Below are positions 14,839-22,758 of a stretch of DNA of 43,708 nt, piece by piece; the stretch's first letter is position 1; every line of letters begins with the position of its first letter. The stretch is from Clostridia bacterium. Lineage in GTDB: Bacteria > Bacillota > Clostridia > Christensenellales > Aristaeellaceae. Under the pieces are notes generated by a model. It saw only the letters and a program-made list of their open reading frames with translations, did no database searches and was not told where the DNA came from. The translations under genes were made by a program, and so were the position numbers. Location: the NCBI GenBank assembly GCA_017460395.1, contig JAFUBA010000155.1:1-43708 (forward strand). Direction: 5' to 3'.

Positions 14839-16638
14839 ATGGATATTTACCGCGCTCATGTACTGGTCTGCGGCGGCACCGGCTGTACCTCTTCCGGATC
14901 TGCCAAGCTGATTGACCGGTTCAACGAGAAACTGGCTGAGAACCACCTTGACAAGGAAGTCAAGGTTGTGCGCACCGGCTGCTTCGGCCTGTGCGAGGCG
15001 GGCCCCGTGGTCATCGTGTACCCGGACGGCACCTTCTACAGCCGCGTCAAGGAGGAGGACGTGGACGAGATCGTCTCCGAACACCTCCTCAAGGGTCGCA
15101 AGGTGGAGCACCTGGTCTACACCGACCATGCCACCCACGAGCAGAATGCCAACAAGAAGCTGGATGACATCAACTTCTACAAGCATCAGCACAGAATCGC
15201 CCTGCGCAACTGCGGCGTGATCGACCCCGAGAACATCGATGAGTACCTGGCCATGGACGGCTACAAGGCCCTGGAAAAGGCCCTGACCGCGATGACCCGG
15301 GAAGAGGTCATCGATGAGGTGCTCAAGAGCGGCCTTCGCGGACGCGGCGGCGGCGGCTTCCCCACGGGTCTCAAGTGGAAGTTCACCTACCAGAGCCAGG
15401 CTGACCAGAAGTACGTGGCCTGCAACGCCGACGAGGGTGACCCCGGTGCCTTCATGGACCGCTCCATTCTCGAGGGCGACCCGCACGCCATCATCGAGGC
15501 CATGGCCATCGCAGGCTATGCCATCGGCGCATCCCAGGGCTACATCTATGTCCGCGCCGAGTATCCCATTGCCGTCAAGCGCCTGTCCATCGCCATCGAT
15601 CAGGCGAGGGAGTATGGCCTGCTCGGAAAGAACATCTTCGAGACCGGCTTTGATTTCGATCTGAACATCCGCCTTGGCGCCGGCGCCTTCGTCTGCGGCG
15701 AGGAGACCGCTCTCATGCACTCCATCGAGGGCAAGCGCGGTGAGCCCACAGCCCGTCCGCCGTTCCCGGCCGTGAAGGGTCTGTTCGACAAGCCCACCAT
15801 GCTCAATAACGTGGAGACCTACGCCAACGTGGCGCAGATCATCCTCCACGGTGCCGACTGGTTCGCCTCCATGGGCACCGAGAAGTCCAAGGGCACCAAG
15901 GTCTTCGCCCTCGGCGGCAAGATCAACAACACGGGCCTTGTGGAAATCCCCATGGGCACGCCCCTTCGGACCATCATCTACGATATCGGCGGCGGCTGCC
16001 CCAACGGCAAGAAGTTCAAGGCCGTGCAGACCGGCGGTCCCTCCGGCGGCTGTCTGCCCGAGTCCCTCCTGGACACCCCCGTCGACTATGACAACCTCAT
16101 CGCGGCCGGCTCCATGATGGGCTCCGGTGGCATGATCGTCATGGACGAGGACAACTGCATGGTGGATATTGCCCGGTTCTACCTCGACTTCATCGTCGAC
16201 GAGAGCTGCGGCAAGTGCGCGCCCTGCCGTATCGGCACCAAGCGCATGAAGGAAATCCTCGACCGCATCGTGGAAGGCAAGGGCGAGGAAGGCGATATCG
16301 AGAAGCTGGAAGCACTGGCGGAGACCATCAAGGCGACGGCTCTGTGTGGCCTTGGCAACACGGCTCCCAACCCCGTGCTCTCCACCCTCAAGTTCTTCCG
16401 CGATGAGTATGAAGCGCACATCAAGGAAAAGCGGTGCCCGGCCCATCACTGCCGTTCACTGCTTCAGTATGTGATCGATCCGGACAAGTGCCGCGGATGT
16501 ACGGCCTGCGCCCGTGTCTGCCCCGCCGACGCCATCACCGGTGCCGTCAAGCAGGCCCATCACATTGATCCTCAGAAGTGTCTCAAGTGCGGCTCCTGTA
16601 TGGAGAAGTGCCGCTTTGGGGCCATCAGCCGCGAGTAA
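14839..16638 (+). CDS. hydB: NuoF-like hydrogenase subunit HydB
   Basis: The product is 599 aa. Domains in order: thioredoxin-like [2Fe-2S] (CGGTGCTSSG near residues 12-21 and TGCFGLCEAGP near 51-61); the NuoF core with the FMN/NAD(H)-binding GRGGGGFPTGLKW (near 169) and CNADEGDPGAFMDR (near 195); the SLBB domain; the [4Fe-4S] motif ESCGKCAPCRIGT (near 455-467); and two C-terminal ferredoxin clusters (CRGCTACARVCP and CLKCGSCMEKC). This is the flavin subunit that exchanges electrons with NAD(P)H and where bifurcation is thought to occur in HydABC enzymes. AACGGAGGAGCGAG precedes the ATG. Confidence 0.95.
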   Translation: MDIYRAHVLVCGGTGCTSSGSAKLIDRFNEKLAENHLDKEVKVVRTGCFGLCEAGPVVIVYPDGTFYSRVKEEDVDEIVSEHLLKGRKVEHLVYTDHATHEQNANKKLDDINFYKHQHRIALRNCGVIDPENIDEYLAMDGYKALEKALTAMTREEVIDEVLKSGLRGRGGGGFPTGLKWKFTYQSQADQKYVACNADEGDPGAFMDRSILEGDPHAIIEAMAIAGYAIGASQGYIYVRAEYPIAVKRLSIAIDQAREYGLLGKNIFETGFDFDLNIRLGAGAFVCGEETALMHSIEGKRGEPTARPPFPAVKGLFDKPTMLNNVETYANVAQIILHGADWFASMGTEKSKGTKVFALGGKINNTGLVEIPMGTPLRTIIYDIGGGCPNGKKFKAVQTGGPSGGCLPESLLDTPVDYDNLIAAGSMMGSGGMIVMDEDNCMVDIARFYLDFIVDESCGKCAPCRIGTKRMKEILDRIVEGKGEEGDIEKLEALAETIKATALCGLGNTAPNPVLSTLKFFRDEYEAHIKEKRCPAHHCRSLLQYVIDPDKCRGCTACARVCPADAITGAVKQAHHIDPQKCLKCGSCMEKCRFGAISRE

Positions 16639-16654
16639 GTAGGAGGATATGGAC

Positions 16655-18403
16655 ATGGAAAAGATGATCAATCTGACCATTGACGGCATTTCCGTCGAGG
16701 TGCCCCAGGGTACATCGGTGCTGGAAGCCGCCCGTACGGCCGGTGTGCATATCCCCACGCTGTGCTACCTCAAGGACATCAACGCCATCGGCGCCTGCCG
16801 TATGTGCGTGGTCGATACCGGTGCCCGCGCCCCGCAGGCAGCCTGCGTGCTGCCCGCAGCCGAGGGCATGAACGTGAAGACCAATACCCCCGCCATCCGC
16901 AAGTACAGGAAGACCCTTCTGGAGCTGGTGCTTTCCAACCATGACAAGAAGTGCCTGAGCTGTATCCGGTCCACGAACTGCGAGCTGCAGCAGATGTGCC
17001 GCGAACTCGGCGTGGAGGACGGCGATGCCTTCAAGGGTGTTGCGAACGAGTACAAGGTGGACGATGTGTCCCCGTCCATCGTGCGCGACAACAACAAGTG
17101 CATTCTCTGCCGCCGCTGCGTGGCAGTCTGCTCGAAGGTCCAGGCGGTGGGCGTCATCGGACCGGTGATGCGCGGCTTCAAGACCGCCATCGAGTCCCCC
17201 TGGGGCCTGAAGCTCAACGACATGGCCTGTATCAACTGCGGCCAGTGTATCAACGTCTGCCCTGTGGGCGCCCTGCATGAGAAGGACGACACCCAGAAGG
17301 TGTGGGACGCCCTCAGCGATCCCACCAAGCATGTGGTCGTGCAGCCCGCACCTGCCGTGCGCGCGGCCCTCGGCGAAGAGTTCGGCCTGCCCATGGGCAC
17401 CAGCTGCACCGGCAAGATGGCTACGGCCCTCAAGCGCCTCGGCTTTGACAAGGTCTTTGACACCGACTTCGGCGCCGACCTGACCATCATGGAGGAAGCA
17501 AATGAGCTGGTGGAGCGCCTGACGAGCGGCGGCACCCTGCCCATGATCACCTCCTGCTCGCCGGGCTGGATCAAGTTCTGCGAGACCTACTATCCGGACT
17601 TCATTCCGAACCTGTCCAGCTGCAAGTCTCCCCACGAGATGCTGGGCGCTATGGCCAAGTCCTACTATGCCAGGAAGGCCGGCATCGATCCCAAAGACAT
17701 CGTGGTCGTCTCCGTGATGCCCTGCACCGCCAAGAAGTTTGAGGCCGGCAGGCCCGAGCTCGGCCATGACGGCCTGGCCGATGTGGACATCGTCATCACG
17801 ACCCGTGAGCTGGCCCGGATGATCAAGGAAGCCGGCATCAACTTCAACCTCCTGCCCGACGGCGACTTTGACAGCCTCATGGGCGAGTCCACCGGTGCCG
17901 GCGTCATCTTCGGCGCCACCGGCGGCGTCATGGAGGCAGCCCTGCGCACCGCCTATGAGACCATCACCGGCTCCACCCTGGAGAACGTGAACTTCGAGGC
18001 CGTCCGCGGCGTGGAGGGCATCAAGGAAGCCACCGTGAAGGTGGGCGACCAGGATGTGAGCGTGGCCGTGTGCTCCAGCACCGGCTGTGCCGCAAAGCTT
18101 CTTGACAGCGTGCGCGCGGGCGAAAAGAAGTACACCTTCATCGAGGTCATGGCCTGCCCCGGCGGCTGCGTCAATGGCGGCGGCCAGCCCATCGTGAACG
18201 CGGACGTGCGTGCCGTGTGCGATGTGCGGACAGAGCGCGCCAAGGCACTCTATGGCGAGGATGCACAGAAGCCCCTGCGCAAGAGCCACGACAACACGGA
18301 GATCAAGCAGCTCTATGCTGATTTCCTCGAAAAGCCCGGCTCTCACGTGGCCCATACGCTCCTGCATACGAGCTATGCAGCCCGTCCCCTCTATAAGGAT
18401 TAA
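16655..18403 (+). CDS. hydA: Catalytic [FeFe] hydrogenase subunit HydA
   Basis: The product is 582 aa. Order: plant-type [2Fe-2S] (Cys37/48/51/64), a His-Cys3 cluster (His96, Cys100/103/109), two [4Fe-4S] clusters (Cys149/152/155/159 and Cys192/195/198/202), the H-cluster domain with L1 ITSCSPGW (near 298-305), L2 MPCTAKKFE (Cys357) and L3 VMACPGGCVNGGGQP (Cys501, Cys505), and the small-subunit-like C-terminus. It reduces protons to H2 or oxidises H2, with electrons from ferredoxin and NADH in bifurcating complexes. L1 reads C-S where the textbook motif has C-C. The start at 16655 is preferred over 16649 because AGGAGG (16641-16646) is only two bases from the latter. Last gene of the operon. 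Confidence 0.95.
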   Translation: MEKMINLTIDGISVEVPQGTSVLEAARTAGVHIPTLCYLKDINAIGACRMCVVDTGARAPQAACVLPAAEGMNVKTNTPAIRKYRKTLLELVLSNHDKKCLSCIRSTNCELQQMCRELGVEDGDAFKGVANEYKVDDVSPSIVRDNNKCILCRRCVAVCSKVQAVGVIGPVMRGFKTAIESPWGLKLNDMACINCGQCINVCPVGALHEKDDTQKVWDALSDPTKHVVVQPAPAVRAALGEEFGLPMGTSCTGKMATALKRLGFDKVFDTDFGADLTIMEEANELVERLTSGGTLPMITSCSPGWIKFCETYYPDFIPNLSSCKSPHEMLGAMAKSYYARKAGIDPKDIVVVSVMPCTAKKFEAGRPELGHDGLADVDIVITTRELARMIKEAGINFNLLPDGDFDSLMGESTGAGVIFGATGGVMEAALRTAYETITGSTLENVNFEAVRGVEGIKEATVKVGDQDVSVAVCSSTGCAAKLLDSVRAGEKKYTFIEVMACPGGCVNGGGQPIVNADVRAVCDVRTERAKALYGEDAQKPLRKSHDNTEIKQLYADFLEKPGSHVAHTLLHTSYAARPLYKD

Positions 18404-18417
18404 TCCGGAAAAGACTC

Positions 18418-18460
18418 AAAAGCAAAACCAGGGAGCATGGTCTCCCTGGTTTTGCTTTTT
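18418..18460 (+). terminator. Strong intrinsic terminator of the hydABC operon
   Basis: An 18-bp stem (18418-18435 with 18442-18459) encodes AAAAGCAAAACCAGGGAG and its complement around a short loop, ending in TTTTT. Confidence 0.93.
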
Positions 18461-18509
18461 GGGGCGCAGAAAAAAACAGGTGGCATGCCCAGCTTCACAC
18501 GGCAGAAGG

Positions 18510-18538
18510 TGGAGAAGGACGAGGAATTGTGGTATACT
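18510..18538 (+). promoter_or_regulatory. Promoter of the GntR regulator gene
   Basis: TGGAGA (18510-18515), a 17-base spacer, and an extended -10 TGG-TATACT (18530-18538). The leader is about 25 bases. No dyad was seen around it. Confidence 0.55.
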
Positions 18539-18570
18539 CCGCAGCGATCACCACAGAAAGGGGAGGACGC

Positions 18571-19272
18571 ATGCGCGAGACAGAGGAGAGGCCGCTCTAT
18601 CAGCAGCTGATGGAGCGGATCCGGGGCGATGTGCAGTCGGGAAAGTATAAGGTCAGCGACCAGATCCCGTCGGAAAAGCAGCTCTGCGAGGAGTATCAGG
18701 TGAGCCGCGTCACCGTGCGCCGTGCCCTCCATGATCTGACGGAGGAGGGCCTGCTGGTCAGACAGCGGGGCCGGGGGACCTATGTGAGTGTGCCCAGGAT
18801 CCGGAGAGATCTGAAGCATGTGACCAGCTTCCACATGGCCTGCCGGGAGATGGGGATGGAGCCGGAGACGAAGGTCCTGAAGGCCGAGATGCAGCTATCT
18901 GACGCCTCGGACCAGCGCTTTTTTGCCTGCGGGGCGGGCACGATGCTGCCCGGGACCGTGCGGCTCTGTATGGCAGACGGCGAGCCCGTGATGCTGGAGT
19001 ATAATCACTATGCGCCCACGCTTCAGTGGATCCTGGAGCGCGACATGTCCACCTCTGTCTATGCCATGCTGCAGGAAAAGAAGATCTTCCCCGGCCAGGC
19101 GCGGCACGAGATATCGCTCCGGCGTGCCGACGAGGAGGACGCCCGGTATCTCGGCGTGCAGGTGGGGGAGGCGCTTTTGCAGGTCGTGGAGGAAATCTAC
19201 GACCAGGACGGTGAGCCCCTGCACTCGTCCCGCCAGCATATCCGGGGCGACCGGTTTACTTTTCTGATTTAA
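18571..19272 (+). CDS. GntR/HutC-family transcription regulator
   Basis: The product is 233 aa. The N-terminal winged helix has the family pattern: LYQQLMERIRGDVQSGKY, IPSEKQLCEEYQVSRVTVRRAL (about residues 34-55) and GLLVRQRGRGTYV. Residues ~85-233 fit a UTRA ligand-binding domain (RRDLKHVTSF, PVMLEYNHY, LLQVVEEIYDQDGEPLHSSRQHIRGDRFTF). Such proteins bind small molecules, often sugar phosphates or amino-acid derivatives, and repress nearby genes. The adjacent genes encode RNA- or nucleotide-related proteins rather than a clear catabolic set, so the effector is unknown. GGGGAGG lies before the ATG at 18571. Confidence 0.9.
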   Translation: MRETEERPLYQQLMERIRGDVQSGKYKVSDQIPSEKQLCEEYQVSRVTVRRALHDLTEEGLLVRQRGRGTYVSVPRIRRDLKHVTSFHMACREMGMEPETKVLKAEMQLSDASDQRFFACGAGTMLPGTVRLCMADGEPVMLEYNHYAPTLQWILERDMSTSVYAMLQEKKIFPGQARHEISLRRADEEDARYLGVQVGEALLQVVEEIYDQDGEPLHSSRQHIRGDRFTFLI

Positions 19273-19325
19273 GTTTCATACAATGCCATTTTGTTGAGAA
19301 AAAGGAGGAACGTGAAAGCTATTTT

Positions 19326-20342
19326 ATGAGCAAGTATGCAGTGTTTGTGGATCTGGAGAACTGCGGCGCCAAGGTCGCCACGCTCAACAGCATCCTGGAA
19401 AAAGTCAAGATCCGCGGTGACGTCCTGCTGGGACGGGTCTACGGGTACACGGACAGGTTTTCTGACCTCAAGGAGATTCTCCTCAGCAACACCTTCACCG
19501 TGGTACCGTCCATCCGCTACGGCATCGCGCAGAAGAATAACGCCGATATTCAGCTGGTGGTGGACGCCCTGGAGGTGGCCTACACCAACCCCCTCATCGA
19601 TTCCTTCTGTATCGTGTCGGGCGACAGCGACTATACGCCCCTGGTGGGCAGGCTCAAGGCCATGGGCAAATTCGTCCTCGGCATCTCCCGTTCGGAGGCT
19701 GCCTCCACCATCTTCATCAACGCCTGCAATGAGTTCCAGTTCCTGGAGTCCATGGGCGGAAGGACCCGGAAGAACACGCAGCGGGGCAGGAAGAGCCCGA
19801 AGCAGAGCGCGGCACCCCAGACCGAGGAGATGCTGGATCTGGACGAGATCAACAAGCTCCTGGTCTCCATCTGCGAGGACCAGTCTGCCAGCGGCGAGAT
19901 GTACGCAAGCGAGCTCAAGAACGTGCTCATGCGCCTGCGGCCGGACTTCAACGAGAAGTCCTACGGTTGTGCCACCTTCTTCCAGCTTCTGACAAGGCTC
20001 AGCGAAAAGTTCGGGGACGTGCACGTGAGAAACGACAACGGGAACGTGAAGATCTCCCTGGCCGGGCATACCGAGGAGGGGGCCGCGGGCGAGTCGATCA
20101 CGCTCGGGAAGGACAACTGGCGCGAGGCCTTTGTGGCCCAGCTGGAGGCCTACAAGGAGGGAGGCTTTGACAGGATCAACCCGTCGATCTTAAAGGCCGA
20201 TATTCTCACCAACTACCCGGACTTCAACGAGCGCAGCATCGGCTTCAAGCGCTTCTCGGACGTGATGAAGCAGCTGGAGAAGGACGGGAAGGTCAAGATT
20301 GAGATGGATGAGCAGAAGACCATGCTGGTCAAGCTCATGTGA
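19326..20342 (+). CDS. NYN nuclease-like protein with two LOTUS/OST-HTH domains
   Basis: The product is 338 aa. Residues 1-140 form a NYN (PIN-like) domain with conserved acidic residues in FVDLEN, DIQLVVDAL and SGDSDYTPLV, which would bind a metal for RNA cleavage. A basic linker (about 145-165) follows. Two OST-HTH/LOTUS-like domains occupy about residues 175-245 and 260-338; both contain a related PDFNEKSYG / PDFNERSIG motif. LOTUS domains bind RNA in characterised cases. A bacterial RNase or RNA-silencing-like role is inferred only. The ribosome site AGGAGG is 17 bases before the ATG, an unusual distance; a five-codon GTG frame (19312-19329) fills the gap and its stop overlaps this ATG. 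Confidence 0.85.
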   Translation: MSKYAVFVDLENCGAKVATLNSILEKVKIRGDVLLGRVYGYTDRFSDLKEILLSNTFTVVPSIRYGIAQKNNADIQLVVDALEVAYTNPLIDSFCIVSGDSDYTPLVGRLKAMGKFVLGISRSEAASTIFINACNEFQFLESMGGRTRKNTQRGRKSPKQSAAPQTEEMLDLDEINKLLVSICEDQSASGEMYASELKNVLMRLRPDFNEKSYGCATFFQLLTRLSEKFGDVHVRNDNGNVKISLAGHTEEGAAGESITLGKDNWREAFVAQLEAYKEGGFDRINPSILKADILTNYPDFNERSIGFKRFSDVMKQLEKDGKVKIEMDEQKTMLVKLM

Positions 20343-20358
20343 CGGAGGACGACAAAAC

Positions 20359-20949
20359 ATGGAGACAGGAATCACAAGAGACGGTGCGATAGAGCTTCTT
20401 CGCACGCACAACAAAGAACCCTTCCACCTGCAGCACGCGCTCACGGTGGAGGCGGTCATGAGGTATATGGCAAACGAACTGGGCTTTCAGGATGAGGCGG
20501 ACTTCTGGGCCATGGCAGGGCTTCTGCACGACCTGGACTTTGAGGAGTACCCGGAGCAGCATTGCATCGCATGCGTCCAGATGATGCGGGATGCAGGGAT
20601 CACGGAGGAGCTCATCCACGCCGTCTGCTCCCACGGCTACGGCCTTGGCAGCGACGTGGAGCCGGAGCACCAGATGGAGAAGGTACTCTACGCCACCGAC
20701 GAGCTCACGGGGCTCATCGGGGCGGCCGCGAAGATGCGACCCAGCCGCTCCTGCACCGACATGGAGCTTCAGAGCCTGAAGAAAAAGTATAAGGACAAGA
20801 AGTTCGCGGCCGGGTGCTCGAGGGACGTGATCGCAAGGGGCGCCGGGATGCTGGAATGGGAGCTGGATGACCTGCTCACAAAGACGCTTGCGGCCATGGC
20901 TGCCACCGAGGATACGATCCGGCAGGAGATGCAGGAGATGGGGATCTGA
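20359..20949 (+). CDS. HD-domain protein
   Basis: The product is 196 aa. It shows LQHALTVEAVMRYMANELG, then LLHDLDFEEYPEQH with the HD dyad (about residues 57-58), and a following AVCSHGYGL and YATDELTGL, the order seen in small HDIG-type metal-dependent phosphohydrolases. Substrates in this family are usually nucleotides or oligonucleotides. The C-terminal 70 residues contain a Lys-rich helix and ELDDLLTKTLAAMAATEDTI. The gene follows the NYN gene by 16 bases, with CGGAGGACG before the ATG at 20359; the two may act on related substrates. Confidence 0.82.
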   Translation: METGITRDGAIELLRTHNKEPFHLQHALTVEAVMRYMANELGFQDEADFWAMAGLLHDLDFEEYPEQHCIACVQMMRDAGITEELIHAVCSHGYGLGSDVEPEHQMEKVLYATDELTGLIGAAAKMRPSRSCTDMELQSLKKKYKDKKFAAGCSRDVIARGAGMLEWELDDLLTKTLAAMAATEDTIRQEMQEMGI

Positions 20950-20989
20950 GAAGATCCCCCTGAAACATGATGGGAGGTGCGATGGAGAC

Positions 20990-21517
20990 ATGAAGTACTT
21001 AAGGCGCGGACTCTTTTTTGTGCTCGTGCGGCTGCTTGTCATCACCGCGGTGTTCGGGGCCGGCGTCGTATCCTTCTATTATGCGATGAACCTGACCAAC
21101 CTGCAGATCATCCTAAAGGACGGCATGGCCAGGCGGGCGCAGGTGATCATGGGGGCGGAGAGCGAGAGCGAGCTGAACAAGTATTTCCAGAGCTCGTTCC
21201 TTGCAAATGATGCGGCCCTGGTGGCCTACAGAAACGGGGAGAGCCCCTATCGGGACTATACGGTCCGGGGCATCGACCACAGAATTCACATGGGCTTTGT
21301 GTGGGTCTGGCCCTGGGATGAGCGGTGCCACCTGACGATCCGGGAGGAGATTCCCAGGATCGACGGGCGCGTGAAGGGCGACAGGGCCGAGGAGATCGTG
21401 CAGGAGCGCGGCCAGAACGCCGTGTATCCCCCCGCCTGGCAGAGTGCATCCTATGAGGTGACGCTGGTGCGGGAGCAGGGCCGGTGGCTCATCCGCTCCA
21501 TGCAGGAGACCAGATAG
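20990..21517 (+). CDS. Small single-pass membrane protein, unknown
   Basis: The product is 175 aa. A basic start (MKYLRRG) and one hydrophobic helix (about residues 8-30) anchor a ~145-residue outside domain. The end, SYEVTLVREQGRWLIRSM, resembles the last strands of small NTF2-like/DUF4829-type folds, but the match is weak. It contains three Trp residues in VWVWPWDERCHL. It is the last gene of the GntR-NYN-HD group, with GGGAGGTG ten bases before the ATG. I cannot assign a function. Confidence 0.65.
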   Translation: MKYLRRGLFFVLVRLLVITAVFGAGVVSFYYAMNLTNLQIILKDGMARRAQVIMGAESESELNKYFQSSFLANDAALVAYRNGESPYRDYTVRGIDHRIHMGFVWVWPWDERCHLTIREEIPRIDGRVKGDRAEEIVQERGQNAVYPPAWQSASYEVTLVREQGRWLIRSMQETR

Positions 21518-21524
21518 CCCCTGC

Positions 21525-21556
21525 ATCATCTTTTTCCCGTAAAAATGATTTTTTTT
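21525..21556 (+). terminator. A/T-rich intrinsic terminator
   Basis: ATCAT(C)TTTTT pairs with AAAAATGAT with one bulge, and a run of eight T residues follows. Confidence 0.6.
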
Positions 21557-21608
21557 GTGTATTTCTCCCGTTTTTGTGTTTTCGTATGGATTTTACAAAG
21601 ATATCGAA

Positions 21609-21637
21609 TTGACAAGGATTGGCACGGATGCTAAAAT
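21609..21637 (+). promoter_or_regulatory. Promoter of the LCP gene cluster
   Basis: Consensus TTGACA (21609-21614), a 17-base spacer and TAAAAT (21632-21637). It predicts a start near 21644 and an ~86-base leader. It rules out the in-frame start codon at 21619, which lies upstream of the transcript. Confidence 0.8.
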
Positions 21638-21729
21638 CCTTCCCGTCTCTCAAAACTTTTTTGCTTCCAACAGGCGTAAAAGAGGCACTTGGGGGATGTG
21701 GCATCCGTACAGTAAGGCAGGTCTTATGT

Positions 21730-22737
21730 ATGCGAGGACACGGAAGACACAGACGTCTCAGGGTCCAGGCGCTCGTCCTGGTCGCGGTGGTGCTGGTGCT
21801 GCTTGTCGGCGGCTATCTCATCGGCAGGAATCTTGAAAATGATGCTGTCGAACCGAGAGCGCAGATGAGCGAGGGATTCGGTCAGTACAAAGAGTGGATC
21901 CACGAGGACACCAAGTACTACGAGAAGACAGGTCAGACAAGGCTCCTGGTCATGGGTGTGGACAGGGATACCTCCCAGCCCCAGAGCGGCTATCGAGACG
22001 GCGGTCAGGCGGACTTTCTGATGGTGCTGGTCATTGACCATGACGCCAGGGAGATCCGGCAGCTGCAGATCGAGCGCGACACCATGGCAAGCTTCCAGAC
22101 GCTGGGTATCTTCGGCGATGTGATGGGCAGGCGCGTGATGCAGATCTGTCTGAGCCACGCCTACGGGCGGGACCAGAAGGCCTGTGCGCGGAACACCCTC
22201 GATGCCGTGAGCCGGTATCTGGACAACCTGGATATCGACCTGTACATGGCGCTGAACTTTGATTCCGTCCCGATCGTCAATGACATGCTGGGCGGTGTGA
22301 CGGTGAAGCTGGAGGATGACTTCACCTTCGCGGATCCGTCCATGACCAAAGGCAGTACGGTGACGCTTCACGGAAAACTGGCGGAAACCTTCGTCAGGAG
22401 CCGTATGAGCGTGGGCGACGGGACCAATGCTTCGCGTCAGCTCAGACAGAGAGCCTGGATGAGCGGTGCGATGGATCTGTTCCGGAGTGCCATTCACGAT
22501 GATGCCAGTTTCGGATCAAAGCTGATAGATGCGCTTGGGGACAATATGGTCAGCAACGTCTCTCAGGGACGCCTGGTCAATGAACTCAACCGTGCCTGGA
22601 AGTACACGGTCCAGCCCGTGGAACAGATTGCGGGCACCTATTCAATCGGTGATGACGGCTTTGTGGAATACCATACCGACCCGGAGGATGTGGCGAACTG
22701 GGTGCTGGATGTATGCTACAGGCCGGCTGAACAATAA
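21730..22737 (+). CDS. LytR-CpsA-Psr (LCP) family protein
   Basis: The product is 335 aa. A basic N-terminus (RGHGRHRRLR) precedes one membrane helix (about residues 14-34). The LCP core shows LLVMGVDRD (near 75), ADFLMVLVIDHDAREIRQLQIERDTMAS split near 95-125, and QLRQRAW near 240, with the Asp and Arg residues that bind the polyprenyl-pyrophosphate head group in this family. LCP enzymes transfer wall polymers such as teichoic acids or capsule from lipid carriers to peptidoglycan. The neighbouring polymerisation-control genes at 24043-26299 fit that job. The gene is followed after 21 bases by a secreted protein gene, likely co-transcribed. Confidence 0.9.
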   Translation: MRGHGRHRRLRVQALVLVAVVLVLLVGGYLIGRNLENDAVEPRAQMSEGFGQYKEWIHEDTKYYEKTGQTRLLVMGVDRDTSQPQSGYRDGGQADFLMVLVIDHDAREIRQLQIERDTMASFQTLGIFGDVMGRRVMQICLSHAYGRDQKACARNTLDAVSRYLDNLDIDLYMALNFDSVPIVNDMLGGVTVKLEDDFTFADPSMTKGSTVTLHGKLAETFVRSRMSVGDGTNASRQLRQRAWMSGAMDLFRSAIHDDASFGSKLIDALGDNMVSNVSQGRLVNELNRAWKYTVQPVEQIAGTYSIGDDGFVEYHTDPEDVANWVLDVCYRPAEQ

Positions 22738-22758
22738 ATTACGGAGGTTGATGCAATT

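Noticed and set aside
13750-16449. 899-codon open frame on the minus strand
   Set aside because: It is antisense to hydC, the GHKL ATPase gene, the 2Fe-2S gene and hydB, all well supported by motifs. The translation is His/Gly/Val-rich and has no ribosome site; it is a shadow of GC-rich third positions.
21619-21729. Longer N-terminus for the LCP protein from the ATG at 21619
   Set aside because: That codon lies between the -35 and -10 boxes of a strong promoter, so it would not be transcribed.
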